The translations under genes were made by a program, and so were the position numbers. The notes beneath the pieces were generated by a model. That model made no database searches. It was not told where the DNA came from and saw only the letters and a list, made by a program, of their open reading frames with translations. Below, piece by piece: positions 8,451 to 17,230 of a stretch of 64,000 bases of DNA. This DNA is from Rhizobium sp. RU36D (GTDB lineage: Bacteria > Pseudomonadota > Alphaproteobacteria > Rhizobiales > Rhizobiaceae), in assembly GCF_900176345.1 (NCBI RefSeq), contig NZ_FWXU01000021.1:46860-110859 (forward strand), written 5' to 3'. Within the stretch, counting starts at the first letter, position 1. Each line of letters opens with the position of its first letter.

Positions 8451-8975
8451 ATGACGCAGGAACAACAGATGCTTTTGCGGATCTCCGTCTTTGCCGCCCT
8501 CGTGGTTGTGGCCGCCGTCCAGTTTCCGGCCATCTACACCAAGGTGGCCACAGCGCCGGAACCTGCCCAGGAGACGGCAGCACCTGTGATGGCTGCAACG
8601 CCTTCCAATCTGGTGACCCTGAAGGCCGACGGGCGGGGACACTATAGCGGCACGTTCAAGATCAACGGCAAGCCGGTGGACGGGCTGATCGATACCGGGG
8701 CCTCGCTTGTCGCGATCAATGAGAGCACTGCGCGGCGGCTGGGCTATACCGCTGCTACCCTCAAGTTCGAGCACGAGATCAACACGGCCAATGGCAAGAC
8801 CGATGCCGCCTATGTGAAGCTTTCCAAGATCGAAATCGGCGGGATCCGGGTCGACAATGTCGATGCCTTCGTGCTGCGCGACAACGCACTCTCGTCAACG
8901 CTGATCGGCATGAGCTTTCTCAAGAAACTCGGCGGCTATACGGTCAATGGCGACCGCATGAGCCTCAAGCGATAG
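8451..8975 (+). CDS. TIGR02281-type retroviral-like aspartic protease, membrane-anchored
   Basis: A 174-residue protein with one N-terminal membrane segment (residues 8-30), a short Ala/Pro linker and a clan AA aspartic protease domain. The active-site motif LIDTGASLVAIN is at residues 79-90. The domain has a single DTG, so it should act as a dimer. ILGMSFL-type closing residues are seen as LIGMSFLKKL. Such proteins are common in rhizobia, and their substrate is not known to me. A GTG six bases upstream (8445) is an alternative start. It converges on deoA. Confidence 0.85.
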   Translation: MTQEQQMLLRISVFAALVVVAAVQFPAIYTKVATAPEPAQETAAPVMAATPSNLVTLKADGRGHYSGTFKINGKPVDGLIDTGASLVAINESTARRLGYTAATLKFEHEINTANGKTDAAYVKLSKIEIGGIRVDNVDAFVLRDNALSSTLIGMSFLKKLGGYTVNGDRMSLKR

Positions 8976-9022
8976 GGCTTGTCCCGCAAACACCGACATA
9001 GACATGCCCCAGGCTTCGGTCG

Positions 9023-10330
9023 TCAAATGCGCCTTGCCACGACGGGCGTTTCGGTCGGAGCGCTGTCGCCAATGACGTAGAGCGCCGCCACGCCGGCAGC
9101 GATGCGTGCGCCGGATTCGCGGTCTGCCGCATGGACCCGGGCGATCACATCGCCTTTTTCCACCTGGGTTCCCAACGGCTTCAGGCCATCAAGCCCCACG
9201 CGATGATCAATGGCATCGGATGGACGCAGGCGTCCGCCACCGAGTTCGACCACGGCGAGCCCCAGCGCCCGCGCGTCGCAAGATGACAGCCAGCCAGCTG
9301 TCGGCGCCTCGACCTCGACCACCACAGGCGCCGTTTCAAGATAGGCGTTTGAACGCTCCATGAAATCGGCTGGTCCGCCGAGGGCATGCACCATCCGCCC
9401 GAAGATCTCCGCCGCCTGCCCGCTGTCCAGCGCCCGGCGGCAGAGAGTTTCTGCCGCAACCAGATCTGGGGTTGTGCCGGCATTCACCAGCATTTCGGCG
9501 CCAAGCGCCAGGGTCACCGCCTCAAGCCGCGATCCAGATTTGTTGCCCTTGAGGAAATCCACTGAATTGCGCACTTCCAGCGCATTACCGGCGGCGTCGG
9601 CAAGCGGCTGGTTCATGTCCGTCAACAGGGCCGATGTCTTGACGCCGGCACCATTGGCGACCCGAACCAGGGACTGGGCCAGGGCTTCCGCCTCCTCAAG
9701 GCTGGCCATGAAGGCGCCATTGCCGAATTTCACGTCGAGCACGAGGGTTTCAAGCCCGGCGGCGAGCTTCTTCGACAGGATGGAGGCGGTGATCAGCGGG
9801 ATCGATTCCACCGTGGCCGTGACATCGCGAATGGCGTAGAGGCGGCGGTCGGCCGGCGCCAGATCCGCCGTCTGGCCGATGATGGCGCAGCCGACCTGAT
9901 CGACCGTCCGGCGAAACAGCGCCGGATCCGGCATGACATTATAGCCTGGTATGGACTGCAGTTTGTCCAGCGTGCCGCCGGTATGGCCGAGGCCGCGACC
10001 CGAGATCATCGGCACCGCCAGCCCGCAGGCCGCGACGATGGGCGCCAGCATCAGCGAGACATTATCGCCCACGCCGCCGGTCGAATGCTTGTCGGCAACC
10101 GGGCGGCCCAGCCCCTGCCAGGACAGGACCTCGCCCGAATCGCGCATGGCAAGCGTCAGCGCCACGATCTCCTCGGAGCTCATGCCCCGAAAGAACACGG
10201 CCATGGCGAAGGCCGCGACCTGGCCCTCGGAGATCGTCTCGTCGGAAAGGCCTGATATGAAGCCCGCAATCTCAGCAGCGCTGAGAACAGCGCCATCACG
10301 CTTCCGGCGAATGATCTCCTGCGGGATCAT
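9023..10330 (-). CDS. deoA: Thymidine phosphorylase
   Basis: Phosphorolysis of thymidine to thymine and deoxyribose 1-phosphate. It has 435 residues. The phosphate-binding loop KHSTGGVGD is at residues 81-89, and the family signature SGRGLGHTGGTLDKLQ is at residues 110-125. It is the last gene of the minus-strand nucleoside operon, three bases after deoC. The deoxyribose 1-phosphate feeds the DeoB encoded on the other strand. Confidence 0.97.
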   Translation of the reverse strand: MIPQEIIRRKRDGAVLSAAEIAGFISGLSDETISEGQVAAFAMAVFFRGMSSEEIVALTLAMRDSGEVLSWQGLGRPVADKHSTGGVGDNVSLMLAPIVAACGLAVPMISGRGLGHTGGTLDKLQSIPGYNVMPDPALFRRTVDQVGCAIIGQTADLAPADRRLYAIRDVTATVESIPLITASILSKKLAAGLETLVLDVKFGNGAFMASLEEAEALAQSLVRVANGAGVKTSALLTDMNQPLADAAGNALEVRNSVDFLKGNKSGSRLEAVTLALGAEMLVNAGTTPDLVAAETLCRRALDSGQAAEIFGRMVHALGGPADFMERSNAYLETAPVVVEVEAPTAGWLSSCDARALGLAVVELGGGRLRPSDAIDHRVGLDGLKPLGTQVEKGDVIARVHAADRESGARIAAGVAALYVIGDSAPTETPVVARRI

Positions 10331-10333
10331 GAT

Positions 10334-11092
10334 TCAGTAGCCGGATGCCTGGGCGAGCGGCTTGGCGCCGGAAAGGATGCCCAGGACATCATCCAGCAGG
10401 CCCGACGCGCCGAACCGGAAGGTAGACGGCATGACCCAATCCTCGCCCATGATGGTATCGGCAAGTCTGAGATACAGTGCCGCCTCGGCAACCGTGGAAA
10501 TGCCGCCGGCGGGCTTAAAGCCGACCTTGCCGCGACTGTCACGGATCGCCTGCAGCATGATATCGGCGGCTTCGAGGGTGGCGTTGACCGCGACCTTGCC
10601 GGTGGAGGTCTTGATGAAATCGGCACCTGCGGCGATGGCAAGTTCGCTTGCCCGGCGGATCAGGCTGACATCCTTCAGTTCGCCGGTCTCCAGGATCGTT
10701 TTCAGCACCAGCGGCGCCGGGCAGGCCTCACGCACCGCAGCCACCATGGCGGTGACGGCGGCTTCGTCGCCCTGCATCAGCGCGCGATAGGGGATCACGA
10801 GGTCGATGTCATCGGCGCCATCAGCCACGGCCTGGCGGGTTTCGGCGACAACCGTATCGATATCGAGGTCGCCTGAGGGGAAGTTGACGACGGTCGCAAT
10901 GCGCACCGCACTGCCCTGCCCCAGCAGCGCGCGCGCCTGGGCGACGAAGCGGGGCCAGATGCAGATGGCGGCCGTGCTGCCAAAGGCCGTATGCGCGCGG
11001 GCGCACAGCGCCTCGATCGCCTCGGGCGTGCAGTCGTCCTTGAGATTGGTCAGGTCCAGAAGGGACAGGGCTCTCGCCGCTGTTTCGCGCAT
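10334..11092 (-). CDS. deoC: Deoxyribose-phosphate aldolase
   Basis: Cleaves 2-deoxyribose 5-phosphate to acetaldehyde and glyceraldehyde 3-phosphate. It has 252 residues from the ATG at 11092, which has GGAG nine bases upstream. An upstream ATG at 11119 would overlap the previous gene by 26 bp and is less likely. The Schiff-base lysine is K161 in ADFIKTSTGK, and the second active-site acid is D97 in DDIDLVIPYR. The gene overlaps or abuts its operon neighbours. Confidence 0.95.
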   Translation of the reverse strand: MRETAARALSLLDLTNLKDDCTPEAIEALCARAHTAFGSTAAICIWPRFVAQARALLGQGSAVRIATVVNFPSGDLDIDTVVAETRQAVADGADDIDLVIPYRALMQGDEAAVTAMVAAVREACPAPLVLKTILETGELKDVSLIRRASELAIAAGADFIKTSTGKVAVNATLEAADIMLQAIRDSRGKVGFKPAGGISTVAEAALYLRLADTIMGEDWVMPSTFRFGASGLLDDVLGILSGAKPLAQASGY

Positions 11093-11093
11093 G

Positions 11094-11909
11094 TCATGGC
11101 TCTCCAAGGCTCGCGCCACCCTGGACGATCATCGTCCGCAGGATAGCCGCAAGTCGTTTACCTCCAATGGGTGCCATGTCCTTGGTTTCTTCGTGACTGA
11201 GTTCGGCACCCGTCATCCCCGCACCATAATTGGTCAAAACCGATGCGGCCGCAACACGCAGTCCCAAAAAGCGCGCGATCAGCACTTCCGGAACAGTGGA
11301 CATGCCAACGGCATCGGCCCCGAGCGTGCGGGCCATGCGAATTTCGGCCGGCGTTTCGAAGCTCGGGCCGGAGAACCACATATAGACGCCGCTATGCAGC
11401 TCGATGTTTTCTGCCTTGGCAGCGGCATCCATGGCGGCGGCAAGCCTTGCGTCATAGGCATTGGTCATGCCGACGAAGCGGCCATCGCCTTCCGTTCCGA
11501 TCAGGGGATTGGTGCCGGAAAAATTGATGTGGTCGCTGATGCGCATCACCGAGCCGGGCGGCATGTCGTGCCGCAGGGAACCCGCGGAATTCGTCAGCAC
11601 CAGCGATTGCACGCCGAGCTCCTTCAGCACTTCGAGCGGCCGGCGCATGGCATTGGCGTCGCCGCGCTCATAATAATGCACCCGGCCTGACAAGGCGATG
11701 ATCGGCTGCGCGCCAAGATAGCCGGCAACCAGCTTGCCGGCATGGCCCGAGACGCCGCTGACCGGGAAGCCCCGCAGATCCTCGTACGGGAAGCTCACCG
11801 CGTCGCTGATTTCGTCCACGAGGGAGCCAAGGCCGGAGCCGAGGACGACGGCAAGACGGGGCTTGAAGCCGCCAAGGCGGGCGGTCAGGAACTCAGCGGC
11901 TTCGCTCAT
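11094..11909 (-). CDS. Purine-nucleoside phosphorylase (trimeric, PNP family)
   Basis: Phosphorolysis of inosine and guanosine and their deoxy forms. It has 271 residues. Motifs are VVLGSGLGSLVDEI near the N-terminus, the phosphate-site GRVHYYERG, and VLTNSAGSLRHDMPPG. The WFSGPSFETPAEIR stretch is typical of the low-molecular-mass trimeric PNP (PunA/DeoD2) rather than hexameric DeoD. The ATG at 11909 overlaps the cdd stop by 4 bp (ATGA). An upstream extension to 12146 is only a shadow of cdd. Confidence 0.95.
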   Translation of the reverse strand: MSEAAEFLTARLGGFKPRLAVVLGSGLGSLVDEISDAVSFPYEDLRGFPVSGVSGHAGKLVAGYLGAQPIIALSGRVHYYERGDANAMRRPLEVLKELGVQSLVLTNSAGSLRHDMPPGSVMRISDHINFSGTNPLIGTEGDGRFVGMTNAYDARLAAAMDAAAKAENIELHSGVYMWFSGPSFETPAEIRMARTLGADAVGMSTVPEVLIARFLGLRVAAASVLTNYGAGMTGAELSHEETKDMAPIGGKRLAAILRTMIVQGGASLGEP

Positions 11910-12298
11910 CCCAGGATGTCCGTCTGGAAGGAAAAGGGCAGCAGTTCGTCCATGGTCAGGGTCTTCTTCACCCCTGTTTCGTCGCAGAGATAGATGCGGG
12001 TGCCGGCCGAGGCAAATTCCGCAATCTTCTGGCGGCAGCCGCCGCAGGGCGGGCACAGCGCCAGTTTCTCGGCGATCACGGCCATTTCCACGATCTTCTT
12101 TCCGCCGCCCATGACCATGCAGCCGATGGCGGTTGGTTCCGCGCACCAGCCCTGGGGAAAGGAGAGGTTCTCGATATTGGCGCCGGTATAGACCTTGCCG
12201 TCATCGGCGCGGATGGCCGCGCCGACGGGGAATTTCGAATAGGGCGCATGGGCAAAGGCCATGGCGCCGCGCGCCGCCTCGAACAGTTCGTGGGACAT
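11906..12298 (-). CDS. cdd: Cytidine deaminase
   Basis: Deaminates cytidine and deoxycytidine. It has 130 residues, the size of the tetrameric class. Zinc ligands are C52 in CAEPTAI and C85 and C88 in PCGGC, with the catalytic E54. The residue after the catalytic Glu, arginine in the well-studied Bacillus enzyme (CAERTA), is Pro55 here. It lies between the importer permease gene and the PNP gene and is coupled to the latter. Confidence 0.95.
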   Translation of the reverse strand: MSHELFEAARGAMAFAHAPYSKFPVGAAIRADDGKVYTGANIENLSFPQGWCAEPTAIGCMVMGGGKKIVEMAVIAEKLALCPPCGGCRQKIAEFASAGTRIYLCDETGVKKTLTMDELLPFSFQTDILG

Positions 12299-12299
12299 C

Positions 12300-13271
12300 T
12301 CAGCGCTCCTTCACATAGGGCACGCCGCCGGCCTTGGGCGGATTGGCGGCACCGATGAAGCCGGCCAGCAGGATGCAGGTCAGCACATAGGGCAGCGCCT
12401 GGAAGATCTGCACCGGCACTTCACCGATCAGCGGCATGGACTTGCCCTGCATGAAATTGGCAAGCGCATCGAGGAAGCCGAACAGCAGGCAGGCGAACAT
12501 GACCGGCACTGGCTTCCACTTGGCAAAGATCAGTGCGGCGAGCGCGATATAGCCCTTGCCGGCGGACATGTTGTTGATGAAGGCAGCCGACTGAGCGATG
12601 GCAAGATAGGTGCCGGAAAAACCGCAGAGGAAGCCCGCGACGATGACGGCGCGATAACGCAGCCACGTGACCGAGATACCGGCGGTATCGACGGCGCCGG
12701 GGTTTTCGCCGACGGCCCGCAGGCGAAGGCCGAAGCGCGTGCGATAGAGCACCCACCAGGACAGCGGGATCGCGAGGAAGGCAAGGTAGGTCAGCAGGTT
12801 GTTGCCGGAGATCACGTTGGCATAGAGCGGGCCGATGATCGGCACATCGCGCACGAGATCGACACCAGGCAGCGTGATCGGCTGGAACCGCGCCGTGCCG
12901 GGCAACTGGGGCGTGCGACCGCCCTGGCCGAACCAGGTCTGGCTGAGGACGATCGTCAGGCCGGCGGCCACGAAATTGATCGCCACGCCGGACACGATCT
13001 GGTTGCCGCGGTTGGTGATCGAGGCAAAGCCGTGCACCAGCGAGAAGGCGATCGACACCAGGATCCCGGCGGCAAGCCCCGTCAGGGCCGAGCCCGTGAG
13101 GTGGGCCGCGACCGCTGCCGCGAAGGCGGCGGCCAGCATCTTGCCTTCAAGCCCGATATCAAAAATGCCCGCGCGCTCGGAAAACAGTCCCGCAAGAGCC
13201 GTAAAGATCAGCGGGATCGACAGGCGAACGGTCGATCCGAGAATGCTGACCAGAATATCGAAATTATCCAT
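12300..13271 (-). CDS. Nucleoside-type ABC importer, permease 2
   Basis: A 323-residue integral membrane protein of the BPD_transp_2 (RbsC-like) family, with about eight to ten hydrophobic segments and a GLFSERAGIFDIGLEGKML start. The GLEG stretch near residue 40 is typical of BMP-linked permeases such as NupQ and YufQ. It overlaps the first permease gene by 8 bp and is followed one base later by cdd. Nucleoside specificity is inferred from the operon, not from residues. Confidence 0.92.
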   Translation of the reverse strand: MDNFDILVSILGSTVRLSIPLIFTALAGLFSERAGIFDIGLEGKMLAAAFAAAVAAHLTGSALTGLAAGILVSIAFSLVHGFASITNRGNQIVSGVAINFVAAGLTIVLSQTWFGQGGRTPQLPGTARFQPITLPGVDLVRDVPIIGPLYANVISGNNLLTYLAFLAIPLSWWVLYRTRFGLRLRAVGENPGAVDTAGISVTWLRYRAVIVAGFLCGFSGTYLAIAQSAAFINNMSAGKGYIALAALIFAKWKPVPVMFACLLFGFLDALANFMQGKSMPLIGEVPVQIFQALPYVLTCILLAGFIGAANPPKAGGVPYVKER

Positions 13272-14415
13272 GGGTGCCTCCCGCGGGAACAGTGCCTGCC
13301 CTTGAGCGCGTCATACTCCTGCCGATCGACTGATAGAGCACCACGATGGCCGGACGGAACATGAATTCGAGCGCGCCGGCAAACAGGATGACGAGGCCCT
13401 GGATCACGACGATCATGTCGCGGGTAATGTTGGGCATGTCGAAGGAGAGTTCCGCGCCGCCCTGGTAGAGAATGCCGAACAGGATGGCGGCGAGCACGAT
13501 GCCGAAGGGGTGGTTGCGGCCCATCAGCGACACGGCGATGCCGACGAAACCGGCGCCGGCGACGAATTCCACCTGCAAGCGTCCCGATGCACCCATGACT
13601 GGGTTCAGCGCCATCATGCCGGCGAGACCGCCCGAGATCAGCATAGTGACGATGACAATCTTGACATAGGAAATACCGGCATAATCGGCCGCCGAGCGGC
13701 TCTTGCCCAGCGTGCGCATCTCGAAGCCGAGCTTGGAGCGCCAGATCAGCACCCAGACGGCCACGCACATGACAAGCGCGATGAGGAAGGAGACGTTGAA
13801 GGGCGCCGGGCCAAGCTTCAGGCCGAACAGGGCCATCAGCCAGTCGAGCTTCGGCAATTGTCCGCCTTCCAGGAAGGTACGGGTCTCCGGCGCCATCTTG
13901 CCGGGCACGATCAGCACGTTCACCAGCAGATAGACCATCAGCGCTGCGCCGATGAAATTGAACATGATGGTGGTGATGACGACATGGCTGCCGCGCTTGG
14001 CCTGCAGCCAGGCCGGGATCAACGCCCAAGCGGCGCCGAAAATGGCAGCGCCAATGACCGCGAAGGGCATGGTGACATACCACGGCACGTAATGATCGAA
14101 GGCGAGTGCCACGAGCGCCGCCCCAAGGCCGCCGAGATAGGCCTGGCCTTCCGAACCGATGTTGAACAGGCCGGCATGGATGGCCACGGCGACCGACAGC
14201 CCGGTGAAAATGAAATTGGTGGCAAAGAACAGCGTCATGCCAATGCCATAGCCGCTGCCCAGCGCGCCCTGCACCATGAGGACCAGGGCTTCGATGGGGT
14301 TCTCGCCGATGACCCAGACGACGAGCCCTGAGATCAGCAGCGCCATCAGCAGGTTGAGGAACGGCAGGAGCGCGTAGGTGATCCAGTTCGGCAAGGATAC
14401 GGATGCAGTACTCAT
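13264..14415 (-). CDS. Nucleoside-type ABC importer, permease 1
   Basis: A 383-residue integral membrane protein of the same permease superfamily as its neighbour, longer at the N-terminus. It contains IHAGLFNIGSEGQAYLGG near residue 80, the NupP/YufP counterpart of the GLEG motif. It is translationally coupled to the second permease and lies six bases after the ATPase gene. With that partner it would form the heterodimeric channel of the importer. Confidence 0.92.
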   Translation of the reverse strand: MSTASVSLPNWITYALLPFLNLLMALLISGLVVWVIGENPIEALVLMVQGALGSGYGIGMTLFFATNFIFTGLSVAVAIHAGLFNIGSEGQAYLGGLGAALVALAFDHYVPWYVTMPFAVIGAAIFGAAWALIPAWLQAKRGSHVVITTIMFNFIGAALMVYLLVNVLIVPGKMAPETRTFLEGGQLPKLDWLMALFGLKLGPAPFNVSFLIALVMCVAVWVLIWRSKLGFEMRTLGKSRSAADYAGISYVKIVIVTMLISGGLAGMMALNPVMGASGRLQVEFVAGAGFVGIAVSLMGRNHPFGIVLAAILFGILYQGGAELSFDMPNITRDMIVVIQGLVILFAGALEFMFRPAIVVLYQSIGRSMTRSRAGTVPAGGTHG

Positions 14416-14421
14416 GTCACC

Positions 14422-15933
14422 TCACGCAGCTATGCCGGCCATCATCAGGCCGAGCGTCTGTTCACCCGTCTCCGGTGTCTTTTCACCGACGACGCGACCG
14501 GCAAACATGACCAGGATGCGGTCCGACAAGGAGCGGATCTCATCCAGCTCGACGGATACCAGCAGCACGGCCTTGCCGGCGTCGCGGGTCTCGACGATGC
14601 GCTTGTGGATGAATTCGATGGCGCCGATATCGACGCCGCGGGTCGGCTGGCCGACGATCAGAAGCTTCGGGTCACGCTCGATTTCGCGTGCCACGACGAT
14701 CTTCTGCTGGTTGCCGCCGGAAAAATTGGCCGTCTTCAGCCGGGGATTGGGCGGACGGATGTCGTATTTCTCGATCTCGACCTCGGCAGCCGCCTGGATG
14801 GCCTTGGGATCCAGCAGGAAGCCCGCGCCATAACGCGGGTCGCGGTGGTAGCCGAGGATGGCGTTTTCCCGCTCCTCGAAGCTCAGGACCAGGCCCATGT
14901 GGTGGCGATCTTCCGGAATATGGGCAAGGCCAATGGCACGCAGCTCTGCCGGATCATAGCCGGCGACCGGCTGGCCATCGATGAAGATTTCGCCCGATGT
15001 CGGCTTGCGGATGCCGGTGATGGCCTCCAAAAGTTCGCTTTGTCCATTGCCCGCCACACCGGCGATGCCGACGATCTCCCCGGCCCGGACGTCGAAGGAG
15101 ACGTTGTCGACCATGGTCACGCCCCTGTTGTCCTTGACGGTGAGGTTGCGCACGGACAGTGCCACGGCCCCCGGCTTGGCGCTGCCCTTTTCCACATGCA
15201 GAAGCACGCGGCGGCCGACCATCAGCTCGGCCAGTTCTTCCACGGTGGTTTCAGAGGTCTTGCGGGTGGCGACCATCTCGCCGCGGCGCATGACCGACAC
15301 GGTATCGGTGATGGCCATGATTTCGCGCAGCTTGTGGGTGATCAGCAGTACCGTCTTGCCCTGGTCGCGCAACACCCCAAGGATCTTGAACAGGTGATCG
15401 GCCTCGGCGGGGGTGAGCACACCGGTCGGCTCGTCGAGAATGAGGATCTCGGCGCCACGATACATCGCTTTCAGGATTTCGACGCGCTGCTGAAGGCCGA
15501 CGGGCAGTTCCTCGATGACCGCGTCGGGATCGACATCAAGCCCGTAATCGTCGGCAAGCTTTTTCAGCGCCGCGCGGGCATTTTCCACGCCCTTGGCCAG
15601 AAGCGCGCCGCCTTCGGCGCCCAGCATCAGGTTTTCCAGGACGGTAAAATTCTCGACCAGCATGAAGTGCTGGTGGACCATGCCAATGCCGACGCCGATC
15701 GCCGCCTGGCTATCCTTGATGGTCACCGGCTTGCCATCGATTTTGATCGTGCCGCTATCGGCGCTGTAGAAACCATAGAGGATCGACATCAGGGTCGATT
15801 TGCCGGCCCCGTTTTCACCGATGATCCCATGGATCGAGCCCTTGGCCACTGTCAGGTTTATGTTCTTGTTGGCATGCACCGCACCGAACTTCTTGTCGAT
15901 GCCGATGAGCTCGATCGCGGGGGCTTGGCTCAT
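14422..15933 (-). CDS. Nucleoside-type ABC importer, double ATPase
   Basis: A 503-residue cytoplasmic ATPase with two fused ABC domains, as in sugar and nucleoside importers. Domain 1 has Walker A GENGAGKST near residue 40 and LILDEPTGVLTPAEA. Domain 2 has a degenerate Walker A (AGVAGNGQSELL) but a good signature (NFSGGNQQKIVVA). The signature of domain 1 is the atypical LPVGLQQRVEI. Such asymmetry is normal for this family. It is separated from the binding-protein gene by a strong stem-loop. Confidence 0.94.
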   Translation of the reverse strand: MSQAPAIELIGIDKKFGAVHANKNINLTVAKGSIHGIIGENGAGKSTLMSILYGFYSADSGTIKIDGKPVTIKDSQAAIGVGIGMVHQHFMLVENFTVLENLMLGAEGGALLAKGVENARAALKKLADDYGLDVDPDAVIEELPVGLQQRVEILKAMYRGAEILILDEPTGVLTPAEADHLFKILGVLRDQGKTVLLITHKLREIMAITDTVSVMRRGEMVATRKTSETTVEELAELMVGRRVLLHVEKGSAKPGAVALSVRNLTVKDNRGVTMVDNVSFDVRAGEIVGIAGVAGNGQSELLEAITGIRKPTSGEIFIDGQPVAGYDPAELRAIGLAHIPEDRHHMGLVLSFEERENAILGYHRDPRYGAGFLLDPKAIQAAAEVEIEKYDIRPPNPRLKTANFSGGNQQKIVVAREIERDPKLLIVGQPTRGVDIGAIEFIHKRIVETRDAGKAVLLVSVELDEIRSLSDRILVMFAGRVVGEKTPETGEQTLGLMMAGIAA

Positions 15934-15956
15934 TCAAGGACTCCGGATTACAGACG

Positions 15957-15997
15957 AAAAAAGGGCGCAAGCCGAGCATCATGCCCGGCTTGCGCCC
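15957..15997 (-). terminator. Strong intrinsic terminator or attenuator after the BMP gene
   Basis: On the minus strand GGGCGCAAGCCG pairs perfectly over 12 bp with CGGCTTGCGCCC across an 11-base loop, and the stem is followed by TTTTTT (15962-15957). It sits nine bases after the binding-protein stop and before the ATPase gene. It would make excess binding-protein message over transporter message. Confidence 0.88.
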
Positions 15998-16006
15998 CGC
16001 ATCAGA

Positions 16007-16999
16007 TCACTTCGGGCAGGAATTGTCCGTCATGTAGTCGTGAACCTTGACCGTGCCGGCAATGATGTCGGCCTTGGCCTTCTCGACGGCCGCCTTCATG
16101 TCGTCGGTGACGAGCTTGGCGTTGTTGTCGTCGAGAGCGTAGGCAACGCCGTCTTCCTTGACGCCGAGTGCCTGGACGCCTGGGGTGAACTTGTCACCCT
16201 TGAGGTCGGCATAGGCATTGTAAACCGCCAGGTCGACGCGCTTGACCATGGAGGTCAGGACCGAGCCGGGATGCAGGTGGTTCTGGTTGGAATCCACACC
16301 GATCGACAGCTTGCCGGTGTCGGCAGCGGTCTGGAGAACGCCGAGACCCGAAGCGCCGGCTGCCGCATAGATCACGTCAGCGCCCTGGTCGATCTGGTTC
16401 TTCGCCAGTTCACCGCCCTTGACCGGGTCGTTCCAGGCAGCACCCGTCGTGCCGACCATGTTCTGGAACACTTCGGCGTCGGCCTTGGCAGCCTTCGCAC
16501 CCTGTGCGTAGCCGCAGGCAAACTTGCGGATCAGCGGAATATCCATGCCGCCGACGAAGCCGACCTTGCCGCTCTTCGATGCCATGCCGGCGAGGATGCC
16601 GACGAGGTAGGAGCCTTCTTCTTCCTTGTAGACGACCGAGCGGACATTCGGCAGGTCGACAACGGAATCCACGATCACGAACTTGGTGTCCGGGAATTCA
16701 GCAGCGACCTTCTCGATAGCCGAGGTCCAGGCGAAGGACACGGCGACGACCGGGTTAAAGCCCTTGGACGCGAAGTTGCGGATCGCCTGTTCGCCCTGGG
16801 TGTCGCCCGTCGGCTCGAAATCGCGATAGTCGATGCCGGTTTCTGCCTTGAACTTCTCGGCGCCGGCATAGGCTGCTTCATTGAACGACTTGTCGAATTT
16901 GCCACCGGTTCCGTAGACCAGCGCCGGCTTGACGTCAGCGGCCATCGCCGTTGCCGACATCGCGGCCAGTGCAAAGAGTGTCAAAAGGGATTTCTTCAT
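16007..16999 (-). CDS. BMP-family nucleoside-binding protein
   Basis: A 330-residue periplasmic substrate-binding protein of the BMP (Med/PnrA-like) family. The signal peptide MKKSLLTLFALAAMSATAMA is followed by YGTGGKFDKSFNEAAYAGAE, the family's N-terminal motif with Asp and Phe residues used to hold nucleosides. GFVGGMDIPLIRKFACGYAQ is also typical. It is first in an operon with the ABC ATPase, two permeases and four nucleoside catabolic genes, which makes nucleosides the likely ligand. The lone Cys in FACGYAQ is not at a lipobox. Confidence 0.94.
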   Translation of the reverse strand: MKKSLLTLFALAAMSATAMAADVKPALVYGTGGKFDKSFNEAAYAGAEKFKAETGIDYRDFEPTGDTQGEQAIRNFASKGFNPVVAVSFAWTSAIEKVAAEFPDTKFVIVDSVVDLPNVRSVVYKEEEGSYLVGILAGMASKSGKVGFVGGMDIPLIRKFACGYAQGAKAAKADAEVFQNMVGTTGAAWNDPVKGGELAKNQIDQGADVIYAAAGASGLGVLQTAADTGKLSIGVDSNQNHLHPGSVLTSMVKRVDLAVYNAYADLKGDKFTPGVQALGVKEDGVAYALDDNNAKLVTDDMKAAVEKAKADIIAGTVKVHDYMTDNSCPK

Positions 17000-17230
17000 G
17001 GTGCAGCCCTGTTGTTGCTATTGATCTTTTTGGGTCCTCCCGCAAGCCTCCAGGAGGCATGTCTGCGGTGCCGCCGGCCGTCTTTCGACAGCCAAGCTTG
17101 ATTTATCCTTGCATGGCTGAACCAAAAATTCACCCGATTTTTTTCATCTGGTAAAGAAATTCGGGTTCCGCCCCGGGACCGCGCACAACGCTGAAATTTT
17201 TGGCGGAATTGATCTCGAACTGCCGCTTAA

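Noticed and set aside
12261..13364. 367-residue plus-strand frame opposite the permease gene
   Set aside because: Composition (His, Asp, Gln, Arg-rich) and lack of a ribosome site mark it as a shadow.
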